Under the pieces are notes generated by a model that worked only from the letters and a program-made list of their open reading frames with translations, ran no database searches and had not been told where the DNA came from. From contig KQ965753.1 of NCBI GenBank assembly GCA_001574975.1, positions 186,001-250,000 of the forward strand: a stretch of DNA of 64,000 nucleotides. The letters are read 5' to 3'. The position numbers and the translations under genes are program-made. Shown here one piece after another: positions 1 through 10,956 of the stretch. Numbering within the stretch: position 1 is the first letter of the stretch; each line of letters begins with the position of its first letter. Source of the DNA: Gonapodya prolifera JEL478. Its lineage: Eukaryota > Monoblepharomycota > Monoblepharidomycetes > Monoblepharidales > Gonapodyaceae.

Positions 1-90
1 TTCCAGGGTGTAGCCATGAAGGCTCCACACACGTCACAGTTCGCCTTTCGGAAGCAATACGTGCAAAATTTACCACAAGGGGAAAGAGCA
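1..90 (-). pseudogene. Edge fragment of Cys-rich tail, F-box family
   Basis: On the minus strand this edge encodes a cysteine-spaced stretch, KFCTYCFRKANCDVCGAF. It resembles the Cys-rich C-terminal part of the F-box family copy just to its right, which has the same CDVCG core. Only the tail is visible because the window ends here, and no start or F-box can be seen. It could be a further tandem copy or a duplicated last exon. Function is unknown; Cys pairs of this spacing usually bind zinc, which is inference. Confidence 0.35.
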
Positions 91-258
91 AAAAGCTTTC
101 ACTTTTATATTTTCGTAACCTGACCAACAGCTCCTACTCTTGTGTCCGAGCGGAAGCTTGGCGTTAGGGGACGTTTTGGGTGATTGCATTGGTTGCACAT
201 TTAATTTGTGCCCAAGTTCAGACCCGCCCAGTGTTCGACGATTTCCTTGACGTTTACA

Positions 259-1360
259 TTAATCGAAATGTTCTATCGAGTGACAATATGGAAAAGTGTG
301 CAGGTCCTGTGAACAGGCCTCACGTCACCCTCTTCTCTCCTTCCTGAGGCTGAGACACTCCAAAAATCGCCACACACATCGCATTTTGCCTGTCTTTCGA
401 AACCCATGCATAAATTGTCACACCTGCAAAGCAAGTTGTGGTCGCTGACGCATATCGTAATTTCAATGCCGCAGCCAGGGCACGACACAGTCCTTCAGCA
501 GTTGGGGCAGCATTCAGGTGGCGCACAATTGCAAGACTCGCAAATTTTCCAGCATGCTTGCTTACGACACGCTGGACACAACTTGACAATCACGTCGCAG
601 ACGAGGACTGCACAATAGGGTTCCGGTTCATTTGGTGAGTTCAATGTTGATTTGCACTGCAGACAGCCCGAGTCCATGCAAAAAGTGCAGCGTTTGCCGG
701 GACTCCACGAATATGATGGTCCATCGCGGCAAGACATTGTGCACCGTTGGGGGTAAGCCTCGAGGCGGCGCAGGCGATGCAGCCACAAGATCCTTATAGT
801 CTCGCACTGAACGGTACTCCCAAGCTGTTAGGCCTGGTACATCTCCCCGATATAGTGGTCCCTTTGCAACTCGTTTTACCCTCCTTTCACTGTCCGACAG
901 GCTTAACCTCCTCAGGCTTCTGGACGTCCATTGCGAAGAGCGACCACCCTGTGACGCCAATTCCACAAACGCTCGTCCAGAGGACAAGCATCCGACAAAG
1001 GATGCTTCCCGGAGAGAGGTGAAAGTGTCAAGAATGCGAACTGTAATGTCCGCATCGATAGGCATGTATTCTCGGTCAAGATTGACGGAAACCACGCTCG
1101 ATGAAAACGCCTGCGCGCCGCCGTTAAACATTACGCGCTGCAACGTGGCGATGGAACGTTTTATCCCCAATTTCAACTTCTCCGACGATCCGTACTTGTT
1201 CTCCAAGCGAAAGGAATATCGAGATCGCGAGGAAAGGGTTGCGACAATTCTGCCGATGGCGCGACAGGTAAGGCTTATGTTTGCGAGCGAGTCCGTTGCC
1301 GGGAAGGAGAAGATGGTGCAGAACTTCGGTGGCGAGGTTGAGGAGGTTGGGAGGGAACAT
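259..1360 (-). pseudogene. F-box / Cys-rich-tail gene copy 1, frameshifted
   Basis: The minus-strand start at 1360 opens with an F-box-like stretch (LATEVLHHLLLP). A one-base frame change near 1310 then leads into the continuing box (SLTCRAIGRIV). The middle part (about 628-1206) matches the copies at 30.7 and 31.9 kb, including REYMPIDADITVRILDTFTS and a final SLSDSERRVKR block. A Cys-rich tail follows, spread over two further frames (about 270-790), with several CxxC pairs and a CDVCG core. F-box proteins are substrate receptors of SCF ubiquitin ligases; the Cys tail would probably be a zinc-binding protein-contact domain. At least two frame changes and no canonical introns to explain them indicate a decaying gene. 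The start lies about 160 bp from the head-to-head F-box/ankyrin gene at 1522. Confidence 0.6.
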
Positions 1361-1521
1361 GTATGGTGGAGACCATAAGCGGAGAGAGGCAGAAACGGAT
1401 GAAGCGGACTGTCGGCGACTGAAAAAGAGAAGATCCTCCGAGATTGAAAAATAGAAGATGTTCACATGGGTCTCGCCAACATGAATTGCCCTCAGCGGGA
1501 CACAACAGCCAACCACACTCG

Positions 1522-2254
1522 ATGGAGTCCACCACGCACCATCTTGGTCTGCTCTCGCTCCCCTCCGAAATCATCGCCCACATCGGACTCTTTTGCACCG
1601 ATCACAGACTCGCATTCCCTTCAGGTGCGCTCAACCGCCACCACCTGGTAATATTCTCCCAGCCTCGCAGCATAGCCCATCGAGCTCTGCGCCATTTCTC
1701 AACCACAAACCATGCCCTGGCTGCCGAGGCCATCCTCGGAAACCTCGAAGTCCTCGCGCTGCTCTGCGCCAAGGTAGCGAACCTTGACCTGCGTGTAGCT
1801 TTGGCCCCCGCTACAAAACTACGGACTTCACTGTGCTTCGCAGTGGAGGGCGGTCGTCTTGACAGTGCGCGCTTTCTTTTGAGCGAGGCGCGAGCAGCCA
1901 AAATCAGCCCGGGAGCATGTATAATATGGATATTGGTCTGCTCATCGCTGCAGTGAGGTCAACGACGCAAATTTCTTGCTTGAAGTTGTATCTGGTGGTG
2001 GAGTGCTCGGACCACTTTTATGGCGCGTCAGTCGACTTAAGGAATTTGTAAAACACAACACCAATGTCGAAATCCTGCGGATCCTGGTGGACCATGTCCC
2101 AACGTCGGACCATATTGTCGCAGCACTCCTTGAGGACGCTGCCGACGCTGGGAACAAGGAGGCGGTTAAATTCTGCTTACTTCACGGACGGAAGATGAAC
2201 TTGGTTTACAGACCGGGGTTTACGAAATGTTTGATCGAAAAAGACATGGTGTGA
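1522..2254 (+). pseudogene. F-box / ankyrin-type gene, frame broken
   Basis: The ATG at 1522 begins an F-box-like region (LGLLSLPSEIIAHIGLF). Ankyrin-like helical repeats follow (AAEAILGNLEVLALL, then FAVEGGRLDSARFLLSEA). The frame stops at 1956, yet ankyrin-like sequence continues first in one frame (NMDIGLLIAAV) and then in another (VNDANFLLEVV and onward to 2254). A 35-bp GT-AG segment at about 1919-1953 could be a very short intron, but it would drop conserved repeat sequence, so two frameshifts are more likely. The design is like the ankyrin pseudogene at 45.2 kb. In functional relatives the ankyrin repeats bind the protein to be ubiquitinated. It is divergently arranged with the gene at 1360. 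Confidence 0.55.
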
Positions 2255-2627
2255 CTTCCTGGAAGTCGCACGTTGGATATACTGTTTTGTGGATAACTGC
2301 TCTGAAGTTTGATTGCTTATGTAATGCATTGGTATTTTGCGACAGCCGACTCCAAATAAAAAGCGTCGCTCTCACCACGGGCACACATGCTCTTGTTACT
2401 TCGGCGTCCCATACATCTTTCTACATTGCAAGTTACGTTACGCAAATCAATACGTACCCCCTGTCGCCGACCAATCCTTCACACCGCTTAAAACGTCCTC
2501 CACAAACGAGCCACACCAGGTCACTCGTGTGCGGCATACAGTCCAAATCGTCCAAAGTCCAAATCCCCCCCCCCTGGGTCACTGCTCACCAAGTCATCCC
2601 CTTCCCCATGACCCCACGTCCCTCGCC
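2255..2627. other. Intergenic stretch, no gene seen
   Basis: C-rich, low-complexity sequence between two convergent genes. It probably includes the 3' untranslated region of the CFAP410 gene. I see no credible coding signal. Confidence 0.5.
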
Positions 2628-5600
2628 CTAACGCCTGCCCTCACCCACATTCCCCACCTTCCTACTCCCAAACAAGCTCTTCAACCCCCCAACAACCCCA
2701 CTCGCGCTCCCTGCCCTTGTCACATCCCTACCGCTTCCATTCGCGTACCCTCCAGCCCCAACCACAACACTATCTCCTTCGCCAAGAACAAGCTTATCGA
2801 CCTCCCCCCTTACGAGCGCCAGTCCCTCCCGATCCCCGCGGGCGTGCATCTCATGCACGAGTGCAAGAGCAGCGACGAGAAGGTACTTCTTCCCTCCAGC
2901 AGCCGACCCCGCCAAATCCAACGACGGGCCACGCGACCCGCCGTCCGAACCCGCGCCGCCCACGAGGGGCGACGCGACCGAGGTGTTGTACACGCTCGAC
3001 CCATTCCCCGGGCCGTCCAATTTGGGCGGTGGGGACGGGGGCGAGCCCCGGTGAGACAGGGTGGGAGGTCCACGCACGTCACGCGCGAGGGAGAGGTAAG
3101 GGTTGGCGGACGTAGGGGGGTCGTTAGAAGCACCAGCACGGGATTTGGGACGCTCCGTGAGCGCAGATGGTGGCGAGGGGTCCCGCGCCGACGCAGGTGG
3201 TGCAATCGAGCCCCTCCGTTGTCGTCCAGCTGGGCCGTCCGATGCACCCACGCCCCCGCTGTTGCCGCTCCCAAGTGCTCCAAGCCGACCGTACACGCTG
3301 CCCGGTCTCGACCCGCCACTGACCTGCGGAGCGTCACCGGGTCCTCTCGACGGCGCGCGACCGCCGGGCGTGGTGGGAGCGTCGCCAGGCCCACGCGATG
3401 GTGCGCGGCCCTTTGGCGCGGATTTGGAACCGGGGTCCGATTCGGAGTCTGACCCGCCTCCCCACCCGCCCGGCGCCGGGGCTCCGTTGGCCATCCTTGC
3501 ACTCCCAGACCTCGGCGTGGCGCTCGTCGGGGGTTCGTCGGGGCCCGAAGACTCACCCCTGGCTCTCGACCGCGACCTCGCCCGTGTACCAAGCGCCGAC
3601 GACGCCGTCGCGGTTGTCGGAGACGGTCTGGCGGGGGAGTCCAGGACTGACCTGGCTCCCGGTTTGGCGCGCAACGCGGGTGACATGGGTGGGGACTGGG
3701 CGGAGGAGGGCGGCGGCACGTACCGGGACGTGCGGGCGTTGACGGATCCTCCCGTCCCGGTGGGTGTCGTCGGGATGGTGCCCGACCCCGCGCGGGATAC
3801 GCCCGGATTGGATAAGTTGGGCGCGGATGAGGATGAGGGCATGCGGGAGTGGGACCCACGCCCAGACCCTGATCCCATAGAGCTATTCAGTAACTGGTTG
3901 GACCCAGACTTCAGGCTGTGTTTCCGCTGCGGGACGTCCGAGTCTGACCCGGACGAAGCGTCCTCAATTGTCGCCGTGGACGCCGAGTGGGGGATGTGTC
4001 CGGGTGTCGGGTGTGGGGCGGTATAGTAAGAGTCAATCGGGTCGGAGGCGTCCGAGCCGGGGCGGGCGTTCCGTGTTGGCGCGGGTTTCTTGCCCCCGCG
4101 CCCACCCCTCCCACCCGACCCGCCGCCACCTCCACGGCCGGCACCCGGTTTTCGCGGCGTGGGAGCGCCGCGCGGTGCGGACCGGGTCGAGGGGCGGGTG
4201 TTGTCAGCGTACTCGGCCCAGCCGTCGTCAGAGGCCGTTTCAGATCCGCTCTCGGAGCCCGTTTCTGACCCTGTCTCCGAGCCCGACTCGGATCCCGATT
4301 GGGACCCGGATTCGGACCCGGAGCCCGAGCCGGTATCAGAGCCGCTGCCGTCGTCGGGTGGAGGGGGGCCACGACGCGGGTTGCGCCCGCCCGGTGGCCC
4401 ACGACCGGGTGGTGGGGATGGTTCGGCGATGGAGCGGCGGCGGTCGGCGGGGCCTCCAGGAGGTGGGCCGGGGGATCTGCTCGGTGCGACGGATGGGGAT
4501 CGACCTTGGGGTGCCATTGAGGGAGAGCGTGTGGTAGGGTGCGAGGCTGATGGTGAGCGGCCTGAGCGGTCGCGTTCGGATGTTGGAGCTACGGAGCGGG
4601 ATCGAGGGTGGGCGGGGCGGGATTGTGAAGGGGATGAGTGGTCAGATCGGTCAGATCGACGGTTTGCGGAGAATCCAGACGAGACGGCCGTTGAGATGGA
4701 GTCGTCCGGGCCATTGTTGGACGGGAATCCACGACCGGGCCGTTGTTCGCGGAAGTAGTCCTGGGCTGCTTTGCGTTCGCGCTCCGAGACGTCTTCTTCG
4801 TCGAGACGTTCGAGCCAGGGAAGGCGAGCGAGGATTTCGAGTCGGTCTGTGTGTCGTGGCAAAAGAATGAGTGGTGAGGTAGGATTCGTGGAAGTATGGA
4901 GTTGGTGAATTCAATCACAAACAGGACAACAAGCAACTCACATATGGTGTAGTTTGTGTTCTTCCACTTGTTGGACTCGGACCTGTCCCACACCGGATTC
5001 TCCGCGAGCCACAACACGCGCAAGTCCCTTCCAAGATGCTGAAGCTCCGAGAAAGATGAAATCTTGTTCCGTCGGAGGTAGAGTTCCTTGAGTGGGAGAC
5101 CGGCGAGCGGTCTGAGTGTACCAATGTTGTTCACTGGCGCGGAGAGAATGGAGAGCTGGGGACATTGGGAGAGAATGTCGATGTTGGTCAGGTTAAGGCC
5201 CCAGATGTTGAGTGACCGGACTGGCAAACGTGGTAGGTGAGATGAGGGGCATGAAGGTAAGGTGAGATGAGGGGCATGAAGGTAAGGTGAACGGTGGTAG
5301 AGAAGGTCCAGTCCAGTCCAACGTCGTCTTGGTTTCGTCCCCAGCAAGCCCATTGACGAGACCCAATCCACACTCGCCACTCCCTTCCACTTGACCTCCA
5401 ATCGTTACCATGTCCATCCTCCCACGATCCTTTCCGCTTCAAAATTTCCATCCCCATCGTCTTCCTTCCCCACTGTCTCCATCTCTCGCGTCCGCGATAT
5501 CTATCCCCTCAACCCCACTCCGCCCATCACCGCACACTCACCCTGATCCAGTCGCTGGCACTTTGCCCTGTCCAGCACAACAGTCTTTGCCAACGCTCCC

Positions 5601-5635
5601 GGCCCGTCCGCTACACCACCTCCGCTCCCTCCCAT
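2628..5635 (-). CDS. CFAP410: CFAP410-like leucine-rich ciliary protein
   Basis: Three exons (5635-5542, 5220-4942, 4846-2628) join in phase to give 863 codons. Exon 1 carries VVLDRAKCQRLDQ and joins to VRSLNIWG, matching the start of animal CFAP410 (C21orf2). Exon 2 is the leucine-rich repeat part with the family signature LRVLWLAENP (rough residues 32-124). Exon 3 gives the LRR cap (RLEILARLPWLERLD). A very long Ser/Pro/Gly-rich disordered insert follows, with (GS/ES)n tracts, then near the C-terminus a conserved helix (LLVAALALVHEM) like the human oligomerising end. The human protein is about 256 residues, so this one is more than three times longer because of the insert. CFAP410 acts at the ciliary base and axoneme; here it implies flagellated zoospores. 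Intron 1 (321 bp) holds a perfect 25-bp tandem duplication at 5236-5285. Confidence is high for family and exon joins. Confidence 0.9.
5236..5285. repeat. Perfect 2 x 25-bp tandem repeat in CFAP410 intron 1
   Basis: The 25-bp unit beginning ggtgagatgagg occurs twice without a mismatch. It lies wholly inside the first intron of the CFAP410 gene and looks like a recent slippage duplication. Confidence 0.9.
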
Positions 5636-6093
5636 GATGTTCGTCGACGACTGCGATCTCCGGAATGCCGCCGCCATATCGTCGTGCTCAGCGTGTGAGC
5701 GGTCGGTTCTCGATTGGAGGGCGGGACCGAGTCAGGGTGAAGCTTTTTTGGTGGATATTTCAAAAGGGAGAACTGTGGCGGTGGCGCGGTCGAGAGGGTG
5801 GCGTGTCCGGGCTCCCAAAAACCGATTCGAGGAGCCATTTGCAAAGACTGACATATCGGTTTCGAAATCCCAGGCGGAATGTGCAAGAGTGTTACAATGT
5901 GCGGTCGTGGGCCCTTGAGATGAACCCACGGTGTCGTCATTGTATAATGTGTGTAGTGCAAAAAATTCGAGGGATCTAAAAAGCTTCTTTGCATAATGAA
6001 TGCCCAGTGAAGCTAATCAACACGACATGCGAAAGTTGGCGCACGAACCAAGTGTTGCCTTTTCCATTGCAAAAATAAGGCACCAATGAGTCA
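5636..6093. other. Intergenic, probable CFAP410 promoter side
   Basis: Lies upstream of the CFAP410 start and downstream of the F-box pseudogene end. No supportable gene or distinct regulatory motif was seen. Confidence 0.5.
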
Positions 6094-7128
6094 TCAGTAC
6101 TCCATCTGTTCCTCCTCCTCCTCATTGTCGTCTTCACTGTCTACAACTGCAAATCCATGCCAAGCTCCACACTCGGGTCGGGCCGCCATCTTCCAGCAAG
6201 AGGGAAAAAAACACCCCTCGTTGAAGACAAATCCTGCACTCCCGTTCCTCAACTCCGTCTTCATACCCACAGTACAATCCAGTCGCGGCGTCAAATGCCC
6301 CGCATGTGGCACATGTGTGCGCGCGGACATAGGCTACACACCAAGCAGGAGCACTAGGGGGTGGGAATAGTTGAGCATATTCGTTGCTGAATTCCCCTGT
6401 GGGAACATAGCCGATGCGATGTGACGATAACGAATATACCGAATCACATCTTCCTCAGGAATGGCCTCACGGCACCCAATGCAGAAATATTGGGGAAGAG
6501 AATCCAAGCGACTATCGAAAAGCCCAACATGTCCGTCAGCTCGTTATTAAATTGACTTTCGACTTCCATTTAAATGCTATCGTCGTCATTGTTTTGTTAT
6601 TTCTCAGCTCTGACTGCTTTGGACGAAACGGGATCAAACGCCTTTGATCTGGAGGATTCAGATAGTCCTCCCGAAGACCCACAAACTCATCCGACATAAG
6701 CTCTTTTAAGGTGACTCGACGGCAGTTCTTTACCGATAGCGCGACCAATGTTGGCTACTGAAGCAACATGGTCACCGTCCACATCGACAGGCAAGTCCCG
6801 TCCAGCACCACGTCTCGCAGAAGCCACATTTCGTCCAGCATTTCCAGTTATTCACCACCTAACACCAACGACGACCCGTCAGTGCAACATTCCCACCACT
6901 GACAACCCAGCGCTTAATCGCCCGTAGGAGGTCGAAAAAAATCTTGTCTCCAAACGCGGGCCCCATTTCTGACAGGTCGAGGCGAGTCCAGGTCCTCGGG
7001 ACGCCCAGGAGGCCTCGGAGTGAGCGCAATGTGTTGGCAAGCTTCACCCGCGACAGCACAGGCAAAAAGAGGGCGATAGATGTCAGTTGCTCCAACGGGA
7101 GGGAAGTGGTGCGGGTTGAAGTGCGCAT
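6094..7128 (-). pseudogene. F-box / Cys-rich gene, acidic tail, broken
   Basis: The minus start at 7128 encodes an F-box region (SLPLEQLTSIALFLPVLSRV) and the segment TWTRLDLSEMGPAFGDKIFF. It is the sister of the plus-strand gene at 7243. The next block, LLRDVVLDGTCLSMWTVTML, lies in another frame and is interrupted by a TAG where the sister has a Gln/Pro codon, then continues LVALSVKNCRRVTLKEL. Further on, minus-strand frames hold Cys clusters (FCIGCREAIPEEDVI; CATCGAFDAATGLYCG; ECRICLQRG) and an acidic end (DSEDDNEEEEEQMEY) before the stop near 6094. The Cys clusters resemble zinc-binding tails. At least one stop and two or more frame changes make it a pseudogene. It starts 115 bp from its divergent sister. 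Confidence 0.55.
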
Positions 7129-7242
7129 TGAGTTGGATGGGTGCTATCAGTTCAAGGTCCTGAAATGTGGATGGAGTTGATGGAAACGTCCAGAGGCGTT
7201 GACCACAACTTGAGAGGCGCGAACCCAGTCTTCTCAGCCACG

Positions 7243-7868
7243 ATGACCACCTCGACGAAACTCTCTTCTCTTCCTTTTAGAATCCTGTCCCCATCCTTCT
7301 ACCGGTGACCTCACGGTCGAACCTCGCCAACACTTCGCGCGCTCTCCGCCGTGTCCTGGGGGACACATTCGTCTGGCAGAATCTGGATGTTAGCGAATAC
7401 GGGAATTCGTTCAGAGACGACCAGTTTGTCCTCATGCTGAACGCGATTCGGGATTGGGTTCAAGGGGGAGTAAAGCCCATTTCGGATGCAGTACCCGGTC
7501 GCAATGGGGTGTCGGTAAAAGCATTATCGTTTTTAAGACATATGGTCATGGACGGAACTGGGGTGACGGGATGGACAGTGACCACGCTGCTTCGCCAACC
7601 TAAAGTCGTATCATTTTCAGTTCACAATTGTGTTGGAGTCACCAACAATGTCATCAGCGCATTTATGCATCTTCGGAGACTATCGAGGATAGAAAGTGCA
7701 AGACATGTACAGTTCATTAAGTATATATTATATACTATTTTTTGCTAGATATCACGTTCTCCTGATGCCATGCGTGTTTTTCTCGAATTGGGAAGAACGC
7801 TGCTGGACTTGCTCTCAAAATTCAATGTGTCTCAGGACTTCATTTGCGCATTACAACGGCTTATGTAA
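7243..7868 (+). pseudogene. F-box paralogue, nearly intact, one frame break
   Basis: The ATG at 7243 opens with TTSTKLSSLPF. One base appears to be missing near 7290, after which the F-box continues as LLPVTSRSNLANTSRALRRV. The frame then stays open through VWQNLDVSEYGNSFRDDQFV and FSVHNCVGVTNNVISAFMHL. A 42-bp intron (7707-7748, GTACAG...TAG) splices to ISRSPDAMRVFLELG and a stop at 7866-7868. Homology to the minus-strand pseudogene at 6094-7128 runs along most of the length, so the two arose by an inverted duplication. Without the early frame break it would be about 190 residues. Whether it is expressed from a downstream start is unknown. It would act as an SCF substrate receptor if functional. 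Confidence 0.55.
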
Positions 7869-7890
7869 AATACTTAATATGGGGACTCCA

Positions 7891-8510
7891 TCATGGATCT
7901 TCTGTGTCTGGAAGTGGATCGTTCAACCCTCTATGACCGCCATTTCCGTCACCACCACCACCGCCCACATCTCCGGGACGAGGCGGTGGGAAGGGATCAA
8001 CAACATCGAACTCGCATGTCTGGGAGAAAGCATTGCCTGCTCGTGGTTTCAGGCAACGATGGGGCTGACGTCACGCGAGAGCTGGCCAACATGAACGAGC
8101 TCAGCAGTGTCGACTCACAATAATAACCCTGTGGGCAGTACGTCCCGCCTTGTCCACAGGGAATGTTTTCTGATCCAGGAGGCGGTGATCCAAATGGATC
8201 AACGACGTCGACTTCGCATGTCTGGGTGAAAGCGTTGCCTGTACAGGGCGCGTGTGCCGTGTGGTTTGCTCCGGGATGCATGGACGAGGGAAGCAGAGCC
8301 AGCTCACAATAGTACTTTGGTGGGCAGTACGTCCCGCCTGCTCCACAGGGTGGGTTTACCGGCGGGGGGGGCGCGATATCGTTCTTCTAGGTCGACTCTC
8401 GCGGCGTGTACACCCACAGATTCGGCAAGTGGGGCGTTCATGTTGAGTATGACAACGGCGGTGAGAAGTAAGAGCACGAGCAGAAGTGGGGTGGATCTCT
8501 TGCGTGGCAT
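7891..8510 (-). CDS. Secreted Cys-rich repeat protein (GGTYC modules)
   Basis: The ATG at 8510 starts a classic signal peptide (MPRKRSTPLLLVLLLLTAVV). Downstream come two copies of a CGxGGTYCPxxYYC motif, each followed by a GT-AG intron at the same phase (8239-8307, 69 bp; 8037-8118, 82 bp) and by NAF(T/S)QTCE(V/F)DVVDPF. The middle exon (8119-8238) is exactly 120 bp, or 40 codons, and is a repeat unit. The end is Gly-rich, with the stop at 7891. Between signal peptide and first module the frame slips by one base at an eight-C run near 8365; this is either a length error, a real break or an unseen intron. A divergent paralogue lies at 9290. I do not recognise the family; it is presumably an extracellular disulphide-bonded protein. 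The 3' end converges on the F-box gene ending at 7868. Confidence 0.6.
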
Positions 8511-9289
8511 GTTTTGGAATTTTTCGCTGAGGAGGGCTTCCCGTCTCTATGTGGCGGCGAATCGGACCCCACGAAATGTGTTCCGAGATGGGCGTTCTTT
8601 TGGGCGATCCCAGCAATCAACGCTGCAATGAAGGTCTTGTAATTTTCGTTTGCCGAGGCGTGGCGGTGCTGGGACACAACTGCAATCTCTGCGGTCGGCT
8701 GGCCGAGTACATACCGTCTCCCAGTTGTTAAAGCAATCGAGAATTCCGTTCCCAGTGGCTATTATGACGTGAAATTGCTGGTTGGTTGTATTTTGTAGAC
8801 AAAATGGGGGATATGGTCTGCAGACACCGAGCTGACGAGTGCACATATTTGGTTTGAACAAGCGCGTGACGATGACAAGCTGCGGCATGGTCACCGTAGT
8901 GACAGGAGATGGTTCTGGCTCGTACCGATTATACATCTGTGTGAATTTCGTATCTTATTGTCCAAGTCTTTCATCGTCTGTGCTTTACTTGGAAAATGTA
9001 CTACCATGGCAGCTTCATGTTCTCGAACAAAAAGTCACTGCCATTGTGAATTTTTCATGCGCGCCAAGGGCCAAGACGAATGCTACGGCGAGCCTGCCGG
9101 CCTCAGCATCGGGTTCCCCCTCCAAGCTCCTCACGACAGAGCAACGCCTCGCCTTAGAAATCGGGGAGAGCAGATCTTAAATCAAATTATTCTTCGTGAC
9201 TCCCCGGCCTTCGGACACTGGGGTCGACGAGACGTATTTTGCCGAGAACTTATCATATCGGACGGGAAAGTGGGAACGTTATCCAGGCA
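8511..9289. other. Shared upstream region of divergent secreted pair
   Basis: The 779 bp between the start codons of the two secreted paralogues (8510 minus, 9290 plus) probably hold both promoters. Minus-strand 8547-8936 is open and includes CLQNTTNQQFHVIIATG, faintly like a glycosyltransferase fragment, but it is too weak to call. Confidence 0.4.
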
Positions 9290-10022
9290 ATGACACGTCG
9301 CAAGGGATCCCCTACGCCAATCGTTCTTGCGCTCTTTGTTGCGCTATTTGTCATTGTTTTCTATGCAAACACACCGGGATGTTCGTCAGTGGCGCACGCA
9401 GCTGCGAGGGACTTCACCCTCTTAGCGTAAACTAGAATCTGGCGATTTATAAGTGAATGTAAACTGCTACAAAATAAGTTCCGACTTCGATCCTCACTCT
9501 CGCTCGCTCATCTCGTTCCCCTCGTCTCGCTCGTCTCTCCGGTCATTTGGCGTGACCTCTCGGCTCTCCCTCTCTCGGTTCACTCTCGCACCCATCTCTC
9601 GCACGCCTACCGCGTGCTCACGGCCTCACTCAGCCACACTCGCCCGTTCCCCCTGACACAGCTACCATTCCAAGTCAACTCCTGCACGCTCGCGGATCCA
9701 AGCCCAAACCACCCCCCGACCCGGATACGATACCCTGCCAACAGGGTGGAACCTACTGCAGACCCGGATTTGAATGTGAGCATGCTTGGTCAACAAAAGA
9801 CTCAATTTAAAATGACTTTAATATCTTGTACCTTCGACAATAGGCAACACCGAACTCCATATATGTACATATGTGGGGATCGTTGATCCCCCTCCCCCTG
9901 GGGGTGATGGAGGAAATGGAGGAGAAGGTGGGGTTGGTGGTTGCGGAGGTGGTGGTGGAAAAGGAAGTGGAGGGTTCTTCGGGGATCCCATCCCCACAGC
10001 AGAAGGTCCGTGGTGGTGTTAG
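9290..10022 (+). CDS. Secreted Cys-rich protein, GGTYC paralogue
   Basis: The ATG at 9290 gives a hydrophobic leader (TPIVLALFVALFVIVFYA). A pyrimidine-rich intron of about 260 bp follows (donor near 9429, acceptor not certain, about 9670-9690). The next exon encodes PDPDTIPCQQGGTYCRPGFE and ends at 9775. A 68-bp intron (9776-9843) sits at exactly the same place and phase as the introns after each module of the paralogue at 7891-8510. The last exon reads NTELHICTYVGIVDPPPP, then Gly-rich sequence, and stops at 10022. The protein has one module where its relative has two. The function is not recognised; it is probably extracellular. The shared module/intron design argues both genes are real and were spread by exon duplication. 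Confidence 0.6.
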
Positions 10023-10956
10023 GCGCTAGGTGATGCGGTTGATTGAAACATTGTAATGCTATGACAGCACTGTAAAACACACTCCCTCCCCCCGTTTTCT
10101 TCCGCTTTGATGTTTTATCTATCAGTATTAATAAAACTGACGTTCGCAGAGTTAAACATTGTACTGATTTCGAATGTCAAATGTTTTATTATTTCCTGAC
10201 TTCTTTCGCGGTGTGTTCAAAGGACCCGAACATAATCCACCCATCCACGGCCCTCCCCCTGAAAGTGACCATCAACCCAACATCAGCAAAGTCCGTCGCC
10301 TCGCACCTAAACTTGTAACACTGACATCCCAGCGGATCGCAATCTTCCGACATTGACGTCATTTCGCCCGGGCTCAAATCCTCCACATTCTCCTCCTCAC
10401 GCAGCTACAGCAGGTCGCGGAGTGGGCGGTGAGGCCAAACAGACGGCAGTTTTGAGGTGCACGCGCACCACCATAAGTTTGCCAAATTGTATTAGTGCTG
10501 CAAAAGCAACGCCGGTGTATGTGAGGGTGGAATTCGCAGAGAGCTTGACTGCTTCACCCGCATCATTGCAAACTTTTCCATATCATCAGTTATGAATCTT
10601 CGATGAAGCCAAAGGACAGACAACCCAGCGGATCAGGCCGCGTCATATGTGCGCTTGTGAATGCTTGGCCGGATGTCATACGTTTTTAGTTCGAATCGGG
10701 AGGAATGCTGGACATGAGCTCGAGATGATTATGCTATCGACCACAAAAGGAGTTAGTTGCCCGTAAATCAATTGTCGGGGCCCGGGGAAAAGAAAGGAAG
10801 GGGAACCATTCCATGCCTGCTGTGGTCACCTGAAATGAAAATACAAAAGCCTTTCCTTCTGCAAGTTATCGATCCCACCTGGAATCCGCGCACGCCCAGC
10901 GGCACTCATTCCCTCTCTGGCAATTACTCGCGCTTCGCTGACCTCGCTTCGTAGAA
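10023..10956. other. Intergenic, weak minus-strand coding hints
   Basis: Two short minus-strand stretches look protein-like: about 10430-10600 (STLTYTGVAFAALIQFGKL) and 10189-10386 (CDPLGCQCYKFRCEATDF). They could be exons of a small secreted protein, but no start, splice chain or family could be established, so no gene is called. Confidence 0.25.

Noticed and set aside
8547-8936. Minus-strand open frame with CLQNTTNQQFHVIIATG, faintly like a rhamnosyltransferase-type domain
   Set aside because: Only about 20 residues resemble the family, there is no metal-binding or sugar-binding motif, and it sits in the short promoter gap of the divergent secreted genes.
10189-10600. Two protein-like minus-strand pieces, one hydrophobic and one Cys-containing
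   Set aside because: No start codon, phase-consistent splice chain or paralogue could be found.
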